In this document: piece by piece, positions 24,702 through 33,446 of the stretch
Layout: the number at the start of each line of letters is the position of its first letter
Numbering within the stretch: the stretch's first letter is position 1
Assembly: GCF_001705435.1 (NCBI RefSeq)
Contig: NZ_MDEN01000065.1
Span: 305,268-369,267, forward strand
From: Pseudomonas graminis
Lineage (GTDB): Bacteria > Pseudomonadota > Gammaproteobacteria > Pseudomonadales > Pseudomonadaceae
Reading direction: 5' to 3'
DNA length: 64,000 bases
Notes under the pieces: generated by a model
Told to the model about the DNA's origin: nothing
The model's input: the letters and a program-made list of their open reading frames with translations, nothing else
Database searches by the model: none
Program-made: the position numbers and the translations under genes

Positions 24702-27455
24702 TTAGTAGGTTTGCGAAGCGCTGACCTGCACTGCCTTGCGCAGCGGCAGCGGCAGCGGGTTGCTGTCGCGGGTGGTCAGGTGTTCCGGGAACAGCGTGAT
24801 CAAGGTGCGATCCAGCGGCAGGTCTTCGGAATCAGGCCCTACGAGGATCTTGAACTTGCCGGCGTCCACATCCCAGCTGTCGGTCTTCTCGACGTAGTAC
24901 GCCAGGGAGCGCGAATCGATCGGGATGCTCACGGTCTTGCTTTCACCCGGTTGCAGGTAAACCTTGGTGAAGCCCTTCAGCTCCTTCTCGGGACGGTCGA
25001 CCGCCGGGTTGTTCGGGTGAACGTACAGCTGCGCCACTTCGAAGCCCGCTTTGTCACCGGTGTTGGTCACTTTGAAGGTGACATCGACCGTGCTGCCCGG
25101 CGCCATGACGTTGGTCGACAGCTTCAGGTCGCTGTAACCAAACGTGGTGTAGGACAGGCCGTAACCGAACGGATACAGCGGCTTGGCGTGCTTCTTGTCA
25201 TAACCGCGATAACCCATGTACAGGCCTTCGCTGTAGGTCATTTCGGTCAGCGCGTTGTCGCCACGGTAGGCAGCCGGATCCGGGTACGACGCGTAGCTCG
25301 GGTTGTCCTCGATCTTCTTGTCGATGGTGATCGGCAGCTTGCCCGACGGGTTGACCTTGCCGAACAGAATCTCGGCCAGGGCCTGGCCGCCTTGCTGACC
25401 CGGGAACCAGGCTTGCAGCGATGCGCCGACCTTGCTCGCCCACGGCTGCATGTCCGCCGAACCGCCGCCGTGCATGACCACGATGGTGTTGGGGTTGGCC
25501 TTGGTGACGAAGCTGATCAACTCTGCTTGCTGATCAGGCAGTTCGAAACCGTGGTCGGAGCCTTCGCCTTCGTGCTCGTAGTTGGAGCCTGTCGCGATTA
25601 CGACCGCGTCGTACTTGGACAGGTCCTTCGGCGGACGCAGCGCGGCCCAGCTCATCTGCACGCCGGTCACGCCACCCAGCGCAGGGATGAAGTTGCCCTG
25701 AATGCGTTGGTACTCAAGCTTCACCGAGTACGACTTGCCGGCCACCAGCGCGGCGGTTTTGCCTGACGTTGTCAGCGCGTTGACCACGTCGCCGGAGTAC
25801 GGCGCGCCGTCGCTCTGCAGGACCAGCTCGTCGTTGACCCACAATTTGTACGGGCCGTCCGCACGCACCTTGAACACCTGGGCGCCGGAAACGCTCGGCT
25901 TGATGGTGGCGGTGTAGCGTGCCGAGAATGCGCCTGGGGTCGGGCTGAAACCGGACACCGCGGTGGTGCCGGCGTTGGTTTCGTTGGTGCCGGTGGTCCA
26001 GTTGAGGTTCACGCCAGGTTCGACGCGGGTCACGGCCGGGCTGCCGGAGAAGCTGGTGTTGGCGAAGTATTCCGCCTTCACGCCGGCATTGTTGACGTTA
26101 TTGCTGCCCACCGCGGGCTGAAACCAGGCCGAGGCTTTGGGGTTCAGGCTCAGCTCGGGCAGGTAGGTGACGTTGGCGCTGCTGGACGCCAGTTGCTGCA
26201 GGCCGCTCAGCTCGGTGACGTAGCTGTTGGGCGGCGAGTTCGCGGTGCCGAACGGCGAGGCCGGCGCCTGATAGGCCCAGTCACCGATGACCGCGATCTT
26301 CGCGTCTCGGGCCAGCGGCAGCAGCGGTTTGCCCGCTGCGGTGTTCTCGTTGCGCAGGAGCACGATCGACTCACGCGCCGTGTTCAGCGAAGCGCGCTGG
26401 CCGTACTCGGGGTGGTCCAGGGTCTTGGCGGTGTTGAGGTTTTCCTGGAAGTCATAGCTGACGATGGCGCGCAGGTTGCGTTTGACCTTGTCGTCGATGA
26501 CGTTCTGGCTCAGCTGGCCGCTCCAGACATAGGGCATCAGGTTGGCTTCAGTGAATTGCAGGCCCGACGGCATGTCGATGTCGGTGCCGGCCCACGCGCC
26601 TTTGAACGCGTCATGGATCGCGTTGAAGTCACTGATCACGGTGCCCTGATAGCCCCATTCACCCTTGAGCACTTCAGTAATCAGGTGATGGTTTTCGCAG
26701 GCGTAATCGCCATTGATCTTGTTGAAGCCGCACATGATCGAGGCGACGTTGGCGTTCTTCACCATCGACTCAAAGCCCGGCAGATACAGCTCACGCAGGG
26801 TGCGCTCGTCCACCACGACATTCAGCGCCTGACGGTTGGCTTCCTGTTCGTTGGCCAGGTAGTGCTTGCCGCTCGCCTGAATGCCCTGTGCCTGAATGCC
26901 GTTGACCACGGCCGGCGCCAGTACGGCGCCGATGAACGGGTCTTCGCCGCTGGCGTATTCCGCCGAGCGCCCGTTGTACGGCGTGCGGTACAGGTTAACG
27001 CCCGGGGAGAGCATTTGCTGACCACCGGAGATCCGCGTCTCGTAGGCGATTGCCAGGCCGAATTCCTTGGCGCGGTTGATGCTCCAGGTCGCCGCGAGAG
27101 CGGACTGTGACGGGTACTGCGCGCCGAATGTGGCGTTGTTGACGTGCACGCCCATGGAGGAGTCGTAGGCCACGGTGCCCTTGATGCCCCATTTGAGCAA
27201 AGACGGGATCATGTGGCCGTCGTTGACGCGGGTGAAGTTGATCTTCTCGGACTGGCTCATGTTGTCGAGGATCGAACTGACTCGGGCTTCGACGGCGTTG
27301 CCGGTGGCCGGCGTGACCTCCGCCAGGGCCAGGTTGGCTTGCAGTACGCCAAGGGACAACAGGCTCAAAGCCAAGGTGTGTTTGAAAGCTGACATCGGGA
27401 ATGCGCTCACGGGTTGCTGACGGTGGCCGGACGGCGGGGTGCGTGGTTCGGTCAT
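24702..27455 (-). CDS. Glycoside hydrolase family 3 beta-glucosidase with PA14 domain
   Basis: This 917-residue exported enzyme has a signal-peptide-like core at FKHTLALSLLSLGVLQANLA. It then has a GH3 TIM-barrel domain with substrate segments ASGKHYLANEQEANRQ and MCGFNKINGDYACEN and the nucleophile Asp in GTVISDFNAIHD, an alpha/beta sandwich domain interrupted by a PA14 carbohydrate-binding insert (about residues 455-600), and a C-terminal fibronectin-III-like domain (EVAQLYVHPNNPAVDRPEKE). Order and length match secreted GH3 beta-glucosidases that release glucose from beta-glucosides. The ATG at 27455 overlaps the stop of the upstream gene (ATGA); ATG 27395 just before the signal peptide is an alternative start. 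Confidence 0.88.
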   Translation of the reverse strand: MTEPRTPPSGHRQQPVSAFPMSAFKHTLALSLLSLGVLQANLALAEVTPATGNAVEARVSSILDNMSQSEKINFTRVNDGHMIPSLLKWGIKGTVAYDSSMGVHVNNATFGAQYPSQSALAATWSINRAKEFGLAIAYETRISGGQQMLSPGVNLYRTPYNGRSAEYASGEDPFIGAVLAPAVVNGIQAQGIQASGKHYLANEQEANRQALNVVVDERTLRELYLPGFESMVKNANVASIMCGFNKINGDYACENHHLITEVLKGEWGYQGTVISDFNAIHDAFKGAWAGTDIDMPSGLQFTEANLMPYVWSGQLSQNVIDDKVKRNLRAIVSYDFQENLNTAKTLDHPEYGQRASLNTARESIVLLRNENTAAGKPLLPLARDAKIAVIGDWAYQAPASPFGTANSPPNSYVTELSGLQQLASSSANVTYLPELSLNPKASAWFQPAVGSNNVNNAGVKAEYFANTSFSGSPAVTRVEPGVNLNWTTGTNETNAGTTAVSGFSPTPGAFSARYTATIKPSVSGAQVFKVRADGPYKLWVNDELVLQSDGAPYSGDVVNALTTSGKTAALVAGKSYSVKLEYQRIQGNFIPALGGVTGVQMSWAALRPPKDLSKYDAVVIATGSNYEHEGEGSDHGFELPDQQAELISFVTKANPNTIVVMHGGGSADMQPWASKVGASLQAWFPGQQGGQALAEILFGKVNPSGKLPITIDKKIEDNPSYASYPDPAAYRGDNALTEMTYSEGLYMGYRGYDKKHAKPLYPFGYGLSYTTFGYSDLKLSTNVMAPGSTVDVTFKVTNTGDKAGFEVAQLYVHPNNPAVDRPEKELKGFTKVYLQPGESKTVSIPIDSRSLAYYVEKTDSWDVDAGKFKILVGPDSEDLPLDRTLITLFPEHLTTRDSNPLPLPLRKAVQVSASQTY

Positions 27456-27703
27456 GGCTTCTGCACCAGTACCGGCGCGTCACCGGTATCGACCGGCGCA
27501 TCGAGCACGGCGGACGAAGTCTGGGTAGCTGGCACGGCAACCTTGTCAACGCCGGAAAGCTGGTCGCGCTGTTTCTCAACTTGGGCGCGAATTGTTTCTG
27601 CAGAAGTTGCGTTTTGAGTGGACGTGGAGTCCGCCGCAACAGCAGCAAAACTGCAGGCGCCGAAAAGCACGACGCTGCACACAGACAGCATGGTTCTATT
27701 CAT
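27452..27703 (-). CDS. Small exported protein coupled to the GH3 gene
   Basis: This 83-residue precursor has a clear signal peptide (MNRTMLSVCSVVLFGACSFA, cut likely after AVAA), leaving about 58 residues rich in Thr, Ser, Val and Asp with no family I recognise. A cysteine at the end of the hydrophobic stretch (FGAC) loosely resembles a lipobox. Its TGA overlaps the ATG of the beta-glucosidase gene, so the two are translationally coupled. It may be an accessory to secretion or simply a leader cistron. Confidence 0.65.
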   Translation of the reverse strand: MNRTMLSVCSVVLFGACSFAAVAADSTSTQNATSAETIRAQVEKQRDQLSGVDKVAVPATQTSSAVLDAPVDTGDAPVLVQKP

Positions 27704-28478
27704 CGATTGTTTCTCGATTGATGGGGTGTGGAAATTAAATGAACGCGCAAACCCGCCCTGTGAGAACAGGACGAACGTTAAGTCTGCGGAATCTACTGAT
27801 AAGTTCAGCGTTTGCAAGATTAATTTTTAATTAGACGAGCGGTGATCGAAAAGGCCCGTTCAGGAAGGTTTCCGAAGAGTGTGCAGTGCTGAGCTGAAGA
27901 CCGATAATCTTGATTCACCGCAACAAAACGCCCCTTTAAACGAATTAAAGAGATGATTATTGCCAATAACAGAGCAAAACCATAGCTTGACTTGCCGTAT
28001 CGAAAACCTAATTGCTATTAGGTTTAGGTTGCTGGTAAGCTCTCTCCGCGCTGAGGAATCCTCGACCATTCAGACGACTGCATAGCCGCCTTAGTTGCGG
28101 ATACATATTCGTCATCTTTGGCGGTTAATAGCACTTCTGTGTCGCTCATTATGTGAGTGACTGCGCCCAAAGTTTAATGTGAACTGATCAGGAGTCTCTG
28201 GAGAAATACTGGCGACCGCTGAACCGTGGGCGCTGTAAAAGTGCGCCTCTCTCATGAGTTAATAAGCACGCCAGTGCCGTCGTCCCTTTACACCCGCAAC
28301 CACCCCTAACGCTAAAAGCCCTGCGTCAGACATTCGGAAAGGGGCACAAAGGTTTTTGTGGCGCAGGGTGTGGGCGCTAGTATGGTCGGGAACGCTTGCG
28401 AACGGGCGGCTCGGACCTCCCGCTTTCGCCCACTTCCCACTCGGGAGCCATCACCGGCCCCAACACGGAAAACCAACA
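27704..28478. other. Long intergenic region between divergent GH3 and PQQ-dehydrogenase genes
   Basis: This gap of about 775 bp is more AT-rich than its surroundings in its first half (about 27760-28030). It must hold the promoters of both divergent transcripts. Open frames here (for example 27860-28069 on the minus strand) have no ribosome site or recognisable product. I see no tRNA, terminator or clear repeat. Confidence 0.6.
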
Positions 28479-30848
28479 ATGATCTTGAGAGTGACTGGGG
28501 CGGTGATGGCGATTTTCGCCATTGCCCTGTTGTACATGGGTGCGCAACTGGTGGCCGCCGGCGGCTCGGCGGCGTACTCGATGATCGCCCTCGCGGTATT
28601 GGCCTCGGCGGTGCTGCTGATCCTGAAAAAGCAGTCGGCGCTGACGGTGTATGCGCTGCTGATGTGGGCGATTCTGATCTGGATCGTCTACGAGGTCGGC
28701 TTCGACAAATGGCAGTGGATTCCGCGCGGCGACCTGTTCGCACTGCTGGGTCTGTGGCTGGCGCTGCCGTGGGTGGTGCGCCCGCTGTACAAGGCGCAGA
28801 ACCCGGGCGACAGCCGCCGCTTCCATCCGTTTCTGGGCGGCACCGTCGGCGTGATGATGCTGATCGTGCTGGCGGTGATGTTCTACGACCCTTACCCGGT
28901 GGCCGGCAGGATCGACACCCCGCTGGCGACCCGCAGCACGGGTGAAGCCGGTAATGACTGGGTGGCCTATGGCGGCACCAACAGCGGTCAGCGTTTCTCC
29001 AGCCTTGACCAGATCAATGCCGGCAACGTGAAGAAACTGACCGTGGCGTGGGAATACCACACCGGCGATCTGCGCGATGCCGCCAAAGACGCCGGCGAGT
29101 ACACCTTCGAAGCCACGCCGTTGAAGGTCAACAACCGGGTGTACGTCTGCACGGCGCACAACGAAGTGCACGCGCTGAACCCCGAAACCGGCAAGCCGGA
29201 CTGGAAGTGGGCGCCGGAGAAAAACCGTTCGTACCTGCAGCAGCATCAGACCTGCCGTGGCGTCAGTTACTACGCGCCGGCCGCAACCGCTGTAGCCACC
29301 CCATCGAGCCAGTGCGCCAAGCGCATCATCACGGCCACTGCGGACGCAAAACTGGTGGCCCTGGACGCTGACACCGGCACGCTGTGCAGCGATTTCGGCG
29401 ACAACGGGGTGATCGATCTCAGCACCAACATGGGCGAGATCCGTCCCCATGCGCTGATGCAGACCGCTGCGCCGCTGATCGCCGGTGATCTGGTCATCGT
29501 CGGTGGTTCGGTGATGGACAACGGCTACAACGATGGCAACCCGTCGGGTGTGATCCGCGCCTACAACGCTGTGACCGGCACGCTGGTGTGGAACTTCGAC
29601 CCGGCCAACCCGGACTTGACCCAGCCCATTGCCGCCGAACAGACCTACCCGCAGGACACACCCGTGGCGTGGGGCACGTTGAGCGCCGACATGAAAAACG
29701 GCTTGGTGTTCGTGCCGTTCGGCAATGCCTCGCCAGACGAGCTGGGCATTAACCGCGACCCGAACAGCAACACGGAAAAATTCCGAGACACGCTGGTGGC
29801 GCTGGACCTGAACACCGGTGCGTTCAAGTGGAAATTCCAGTCCTCGAACAACGACCTGTGGGACCGCGATAACCCGTCGCAGCCGACCCTGATGGACGTG
29901 GGCAAAGAGGGCAGCCAGCAACCGGCGCTGTTGTTGCCAACCAAAGTGGGCAATATTTTCGTGCTCAACCGCCTGACCGGGGAACCGATTGTCCCGGTCG
30001 ATCAGGTCAATGTGTCGACCCAGGGTGGCGTGCCGGGCGAGCATTTCGCGCCGACCCAGCCGGTGTCGAACATCAACTTCATCCCGGAACCCCTGAGCGA
30101 GAAATCGATGTGGGGCCTGACGCCCTTCGATCAGATGGCCTGCCGCACGACCTACAACACGCTGCGCTACGACGGCAACCCGTGGACGCCGAGCACCGAG
30201 CAGGGTTCGTTGATCTTCCCCGGCAACATCGGGGCGTTCAACTGGGGCTCGGTGGCGGTGGATCCGGATCGCCAGATTCTGATCGCCGCACCAGTACGCC
30301 TGGCCTACACCTATCACCTGATCAAGCGCACCCCGGAAACCGCCGAGAAGCGGCTGTTCACCCAGGACGGTACGCCGTACTGGAACGAGAACTTCAACGG
30401 CGACTACGCGATTCGGATCAAGCAGTTCGCTTCGGCGCTGGGGGTGCCGTGCATTGCGCCGCCGTGGGGCCGCATGGTCGGGGTGGACCTGACCACCGGC
30501 AAAACCGCGTGGATGCGCCGCACCGGCACCACCCAGAACCTCAAAACCAGCTTCCTGCCGGGCCGCTTCCCGATCGGCTTCCCGATGGGCATGGTCGCCC
30601 ACGGCGGTCCGCTGGTGACGGCGGGGGGCGTGGTGTTCCATGGCGCCACGGCGGACAACTTCATCCGCGCGTACGACATCAACACCGGTGACGTGCTCTG
30701 GGAGAAGGAGCTGCCGGCGGGCGGTCAGGCGACGCCTTCGACCTACCTGGGCAGCGACGGCAAGCAGTACGTCGTCATCTCCGCCGGCGGGCACGGCTCG
30801 CTCGGCACCACGTTGGGCGACAGCGTGATCGCGTTCCGTCTGAATTGA
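28479..30848 (+). CDS. Membrane-bound PQQ-dependent glucose/quinate/shikimate dehydrogenase
   Basis: This 789-residue protein has five N-terminal membrane helices (about residues 1-140) that anchor it and pass electrons to ubiquinone, then a periplasmic eight-bladed PQQ propeller (WVAYGGTNSGQRFSSLDQIN, QTCRGVSYY, NRLTGEPIVPVDQ, GVVFHGATADNFIRAYD). This is the Gcd layout: D-glucose or a related polyol oxidised in the periplasm to the lactone. ATG 28479 begins the first helix; an open frame continues upstream to 28356 but encodes no expected sequence. A strong terminator follows. A second, divergent paralogue lies at 45138-47516, so true glucose specificity is not certain for either. Confidence 0.9.
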   Translation: MILRVTGAVMAIFAIALLYMGAQLVAAGGSAAYSMIALAVLASAVLLILKKQSALTVYALLMWAILIWIVYEVGFDKWQWIPRGDLFALLGLWLALPWVVRPLYKAQNPGDSRRFHPFLGGTVGVMMLIVLAVMFYDPYPVAGRIDTPLATRSTGEAGNDWVAYGGTNSGQRFSSLDQINAGNVKKLTVAWEYHTGDLRDAAKDAGEYTFEATPLKVNNRVYVCTAHNEVHALNPETGKPDWKWAPEKNRSYLQQHQTCRGVSYYAPAATAVATPSSQCAKRIITATADAKLVALDADTGTLCSDFGDNGVIDLSTNMGEIRPHALMQTAAPLIAGDLVIVGGSVMDNGYNDGNPSGVIRAYNAVTGTLVWNFDPANPDLTQPIAAEQTYPQDTPVAWGTLSADMKNGLVFVPFGNASPDELGINRDPNSNTEKFRDTLVALDLNTGAFKWKFQSSNNDLWDRDNPSQPTLMDVGKEGSQQPALLLPTKVGNIFVLNRLTGEPIVPVDQVNVSTQGGVPGEHFAPTQPVSNINFIPEPLSEKSMWGLTPFDQMACRTTYNTLRYDGNPWTPSTEQGSLIFPGNIGAFNWGSVAVDPDRQILIAAPVRLAYTYHLIKRTPETAEKRLFTQDGTPYWNENFNGDYAIRIKQFASALGVPCIAPPWGRMVGVDLTTGKTAWMRRTGTTQNLKTSFLPGRFPIGFPMGMVAHGGPLVTAGGVVFHGATADNFIRAYDINTGDVLWEKELPAGGQATPSTYLGSDGKQYVVISAGGHGSLGTTLGDSVIAFRLN

Positions 30849-30863
30849 TTGATTGACGTGTGG

Positions 30864-30902
30864 AAAAGGCCGTGACGCCGATGTGCGTCACGGCCTTTTT
30901 TT
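30864..30902 (+). terminator. Rho-independent terminator of the PQQ-dehydrogenase gene
   Basis: AAAAGGCCGTGACG pairs with GCGTCACGGCC followed by seven T, 15 bp after the stop codon. This is a textbook strong terminator. Confidence 0.93.
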
Positions 30903-30978
30903 ATGCCGGGCATTGAACGCTACTCCCGCCGTCCTCCAATGAATCTCTGGAACCCTAAGCACGCGGCCCACGCAGGTT

Positions 30979-31114
30979 CTGTAGGAGCGTGGCTTGTCCC
31001 GCGATCGGCCGGGGACCGGTCGTGAAACCTTTGGACCCGCTTCGCCTGACGGAATGCGGCGCCTGGAATGCTGCCGCTGCGCGCCAGATCGCGGGACAAG
31101 CCACGCTCCTACAG
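30979..31114. repeat. Inverted pair of Pseudomonas REP sequences (REPIN-like)
   Basis: The 27-bp segment at 30979-31005 (CTGTAGGAGCGTGGCTTGTC...) recurs as an exact inverted copy at 31088-31114, about 82 bp apart. The motif is the well-known Pseudomonas REP core, and inverted pairs form REPINs, mobilised in trans by RAYT transposases (established knowledge). No RAYT gene is in the window. The element occupies most of the 306-bp gap between the PQQ dehydrogenase and the lysR gene; I see nothing else there. Confidence 0.9.
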
Positions 31115-31154
31115 TCGATCGGTGTCTGAAGGGGGGCGCTGCCGCGGCGTGCTC

Positions 31155-32045
31155 CTAAAAAACGATGTCCCGGTAGAACGCTTTCAGCGTGTCAACGAAC
31201 TCTTCGGACAATTTCGTCCGCACTTGGGCCGGTGCCCACATGACGTAGGTGGGGAAGAGGATCTGCGGCACAAACGGGCGGATGACGATATCGCGGTGGC
31301 GATAATCCCGGGCCACCAGCGGGTGGGCGAGGGTGATGCCCATGCCCAGCGCCACCATCTCGCAATTGATGGCGCTGTACTGCGCCTCCACGGTCATAAC
31401 CCGCTCCACGCCGGCCTGCTCGAACAGACCGTCCACCAGCGCCCGGGTGCCGTCGCCGTGGCACAGCGACACAAAGGTCTCTCCCTCCAGATCGGTGAAG
31501 GTGATCTGCGTTCGGCTTGCCAAGGGATGGGACGCCGGCAACACGCACACCGCAGCCACTTCGCTGAGCAGCTCGATCTGCTGACTGTCGACATCGCCGG
31601 GGTGCACCACAATCCCCACATCGCAGAACTGCGACTTTACCCACTGCTCGACGGTGGGCGAGGAGTTCACGTGCAGAGACACCGTCAGCTCCGGTCGCGT
31701 CTCGGTAAACGCCTTGAGCACCCGGGGCATCATGCTCATGCCGGTGGAAGGTACTGCCGCCACCCGCAAGCGGCCCGTGCCCAGATTGCGGATGTTCTTC
31801 GCCGACAGCTTGAGGCTGTCCAGCCCGACGTAGGCGCGCTCGACTTCCTGAAAGAAGGCCTGACCCTCCTGAGTCGGCATCAGCCTGACGCCGGCGCGCT
31901 TGAACAGGGTCAACCCGGTGCTGAGTTCCAGTTGGGCAATCAGCCGGCTGATGTTGGGCTGCGAGGTAAACAGCACCTCGGCGGCAGCGGTCATGGAACC
32001 CAGGCGCATGACGCTGCGGAAGGCTTCGATCTGTCTCAGGTTCAT
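31155..32045 (-). CDS. LysR-family regulator of the adjacent ABC/oxidase operon
   Basis: This 296-residue regulator (from ATG 32045, with GGAGCG just upstream) has the LysR winged HTH at about 1-60 (NLRQIEAFRSVMRLGSMTAA, then SQPNISRLIAQLE) and a periplasmic-binding-like effector domain to the end. The HTH resembles those of opine and amino-acid catabolic LysR proteins. It is divergent from the ABC-importer operon beginning at 32268, the classic arrangement for a LysR activator and its target. The effector is probably the transported compound. Confidence 0.88.
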   Translation of the reverse strand: MNLRQIEAFRSVMRLGSMTAAAEVLFTSQPNISRLIAQLELSTGLTLFKRAGVRLMPTQEGQAFFQEVERAYVGLDSLKLSAKNIRNLGTGRLRVAAVPSTGMSMMPRVLKAFTETRPELTVSLHVNSSPTVEQWVKSQFCDVGIVVHPGDVDSQQIELLSEVAAVCVLPASHPLASRTQITFTDLEGETFVSLCHGDGTRALVDGLFEQAGVERVMTVEAQYSAINCEMVALGMGITLAHPLVARDYRHRDIVIRPFVPQILFPTYVMWAPAQVRTKLSEEFVDTLKAFYRDIVF

Positions 32046-32055
32046 GTCGCGCTCC

Positions 32056-32100
32056 ATATCAAATATGAATAACTAAGGCCTATATCCGTATTTGACCATA
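32056..32100. promoter_or_regulatory. Candidate LysR-controlled divergent promoter region
   Basis: CAAATA (32060-32065) and TATTTG (32089-32094) are inverted copies, and both lie beside ATAT steps. This AT-rich patch sits just upstream of the lysR start and 170 bp before the ABC operon, where a LysR tetramer would bind. The assignment is positional only. Confidence 0.3.
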
Positions 32101-32267
32101 TGGACGCCCCGTCGCAATACTCGAACCAGCCACCCATAGCGCACATGAAGATGCGCCACCCCGCGATGGATTCGCCGGGAGCATGCACGCTGCATGCATG
32201 GCTTCGGTTCACACCGAAGCGACTGACGCATTGTTCGATCTGCCCCCATGCACTTCGGAGATAGTCT

Positions 32268-33344
32268 GTGAATAGCCTCGACCTTTCCTCAGCAGCACGA
32301 CCGTTTCGTCCCTTCCACCGCAGTGCCATGGCCGTTGCCCTGACGCTTGCCGCCGTTGGCAGCGCACCCGTCTTCGCCGAGACCACGCTGTACGTGGCCG
32401 GCGTCGGCGGCTCCACCGAGCAGATGTACAAGAACCGCGTCATTCCCGCCTTCGAAAAACAACACAACGTCAAAGTCGTCTACGTCGCCGGCAACTCCAC
32501 GGAAACCCTGGCCAAGCTCCAGGCGCAGAAAGGCCGTCAGCAGATCAACGTCGCGATGATGGACGACGGCCCGATGTACCAGGCGTTGCAGATGGGCCTG
32601 TGCGAAAAGCTCAGCGATGCGCCGATCTACAAGGACCTCTATCCGCTGGCACGGCTGAGCCCTGAAGCCACGGGGATCGGCGTGGTGGCCACCGGCATCG
32701 GCTACAACGAAGAGGCGTTCAAGAAGCGCGGCTGGGCGGCACCGGATTCCTGGGAAAACCTCACTGACCCACGCTTCAAACAATTGCTCGGCATGCCGCC
32801 GGTGACCAACACTTATGGCCTGCACACGCTGGTGGAAATGGCCCGGCTGAGGGGCGGCGGCGAGAAAAACATCGACCCCGGCTTCAAGGCGCTGAAGGAC
32901 GAAATCGGTCCTAACGTGCTCGCGTGGGTGTCGGCGCCGGGCGAGATGGACGGGATGATGCAGAACGGCGACATCGTCATGGCGGTGTACGGCAGCGGTC
33001 GGGCCGTGGCGTTGCAGGGCACCGGCTTTCCGCTCAAATTCATCTACCCGAAGGAAGGCGGCATCGCCTTGCAGGTCGCCGCGTGCAGCGTGACCCCCAA
33101 CGCGCAATCCGAACTGGCCCAGGCGTTCATTCAGTACGTGCTGTCCCCTGAAGTGCAGGAAATCCAGGCGCGGGAGAACGGCTTCGCGCCGGTGAACCAG
33201 ACCGTCAAGCTGCCGGATGATGTCGCCGCGCGCATGCCGTACGGGCCGGAGAAGGTCAACGCGCTGATCAAGGTCGATTGGGAAACCATCAACCAGCAGC
33301 GCAGCGAGTGGACCACGCGCTGGAACCGCACCGTCGAGCGCTAG
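32268..33344 (+). CDS. ABC importer periplasmic binding protein, polyamine/opine type
   Basis: This 358-residue exported protein has a signal peptide (core AVALTLAAVGSAPVFA, cut before ETTLYVAG) and a mature part of the PotD/PotF-like binding-protein class (VIPAFEKQHNVKVVYVAGNS, WENLTDPRFKQLLGMPP, FPLKFIYPKEGGIAL). The start is GTG 32268 with GGAG upstream. It is the first gene of an operon with an ATPase, two permeases, FAD and [2Fe-2S] oxidase subunits and a RidA protein, so it delivers the compound those oxidases degrade. The ligand is likely a cationic amine, opine or N-substituted amino acid (inference). Confidence 0.87.
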   Translation: MNSLDLSSAARPFRPFHRSAMAVALTLAAVGSAPVFAETTLYVAGVGGSTEQMYKNRVIPAFEKQHNVKVVYVAGNSTETLAKLQAQKGRQQINVAMMDDGPMYQALQMGLCEKLSDAPIYKDLYPLARLSPEATGIGVVATGIGYNEEAFKKRGWAAPDSWENLTDPRFKQLLGMPPVTNTYGLHTLVEMARLRGGGEKNIDPGFKALKDEIGPNVLAWVSAPGEMDGMMQNGDIVMAVYGSGRAVALQGTGFPLKFIYPKEGGIALQVAACSVTPNAQSELAQAFIQYVLSPEVQEIQARENGFAPVNQTVKLPDDVAARMPYGPEKVNALIKVDWETINQQRSEWTTRWNRTVER

Positions 33345-33446
33345 CGTCACCGATTGCTCTCGCTGATCGACAGTCGCTGATCGACGTACACGCCGATCTT
33401 CCCCAGCACCCTTCTGGAGACGCAGGTCCGCCTGCGTGGCACGCCC

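Noticed and set aside
27860..28069. Possible small protein on the minus strand in the GH3/PQQ gap
   Set aside because: No ribosome site, no recognisable sequence, and AT-rich composition where random open frames are expected to be short but possible.
28377..30794. Minus-strand 805-codon frame
   Set aside because: High-GC antisense shadow of the PQQ dehydrogenase gene; composition is Arg/His/Gln-rich as expected for a shadow.
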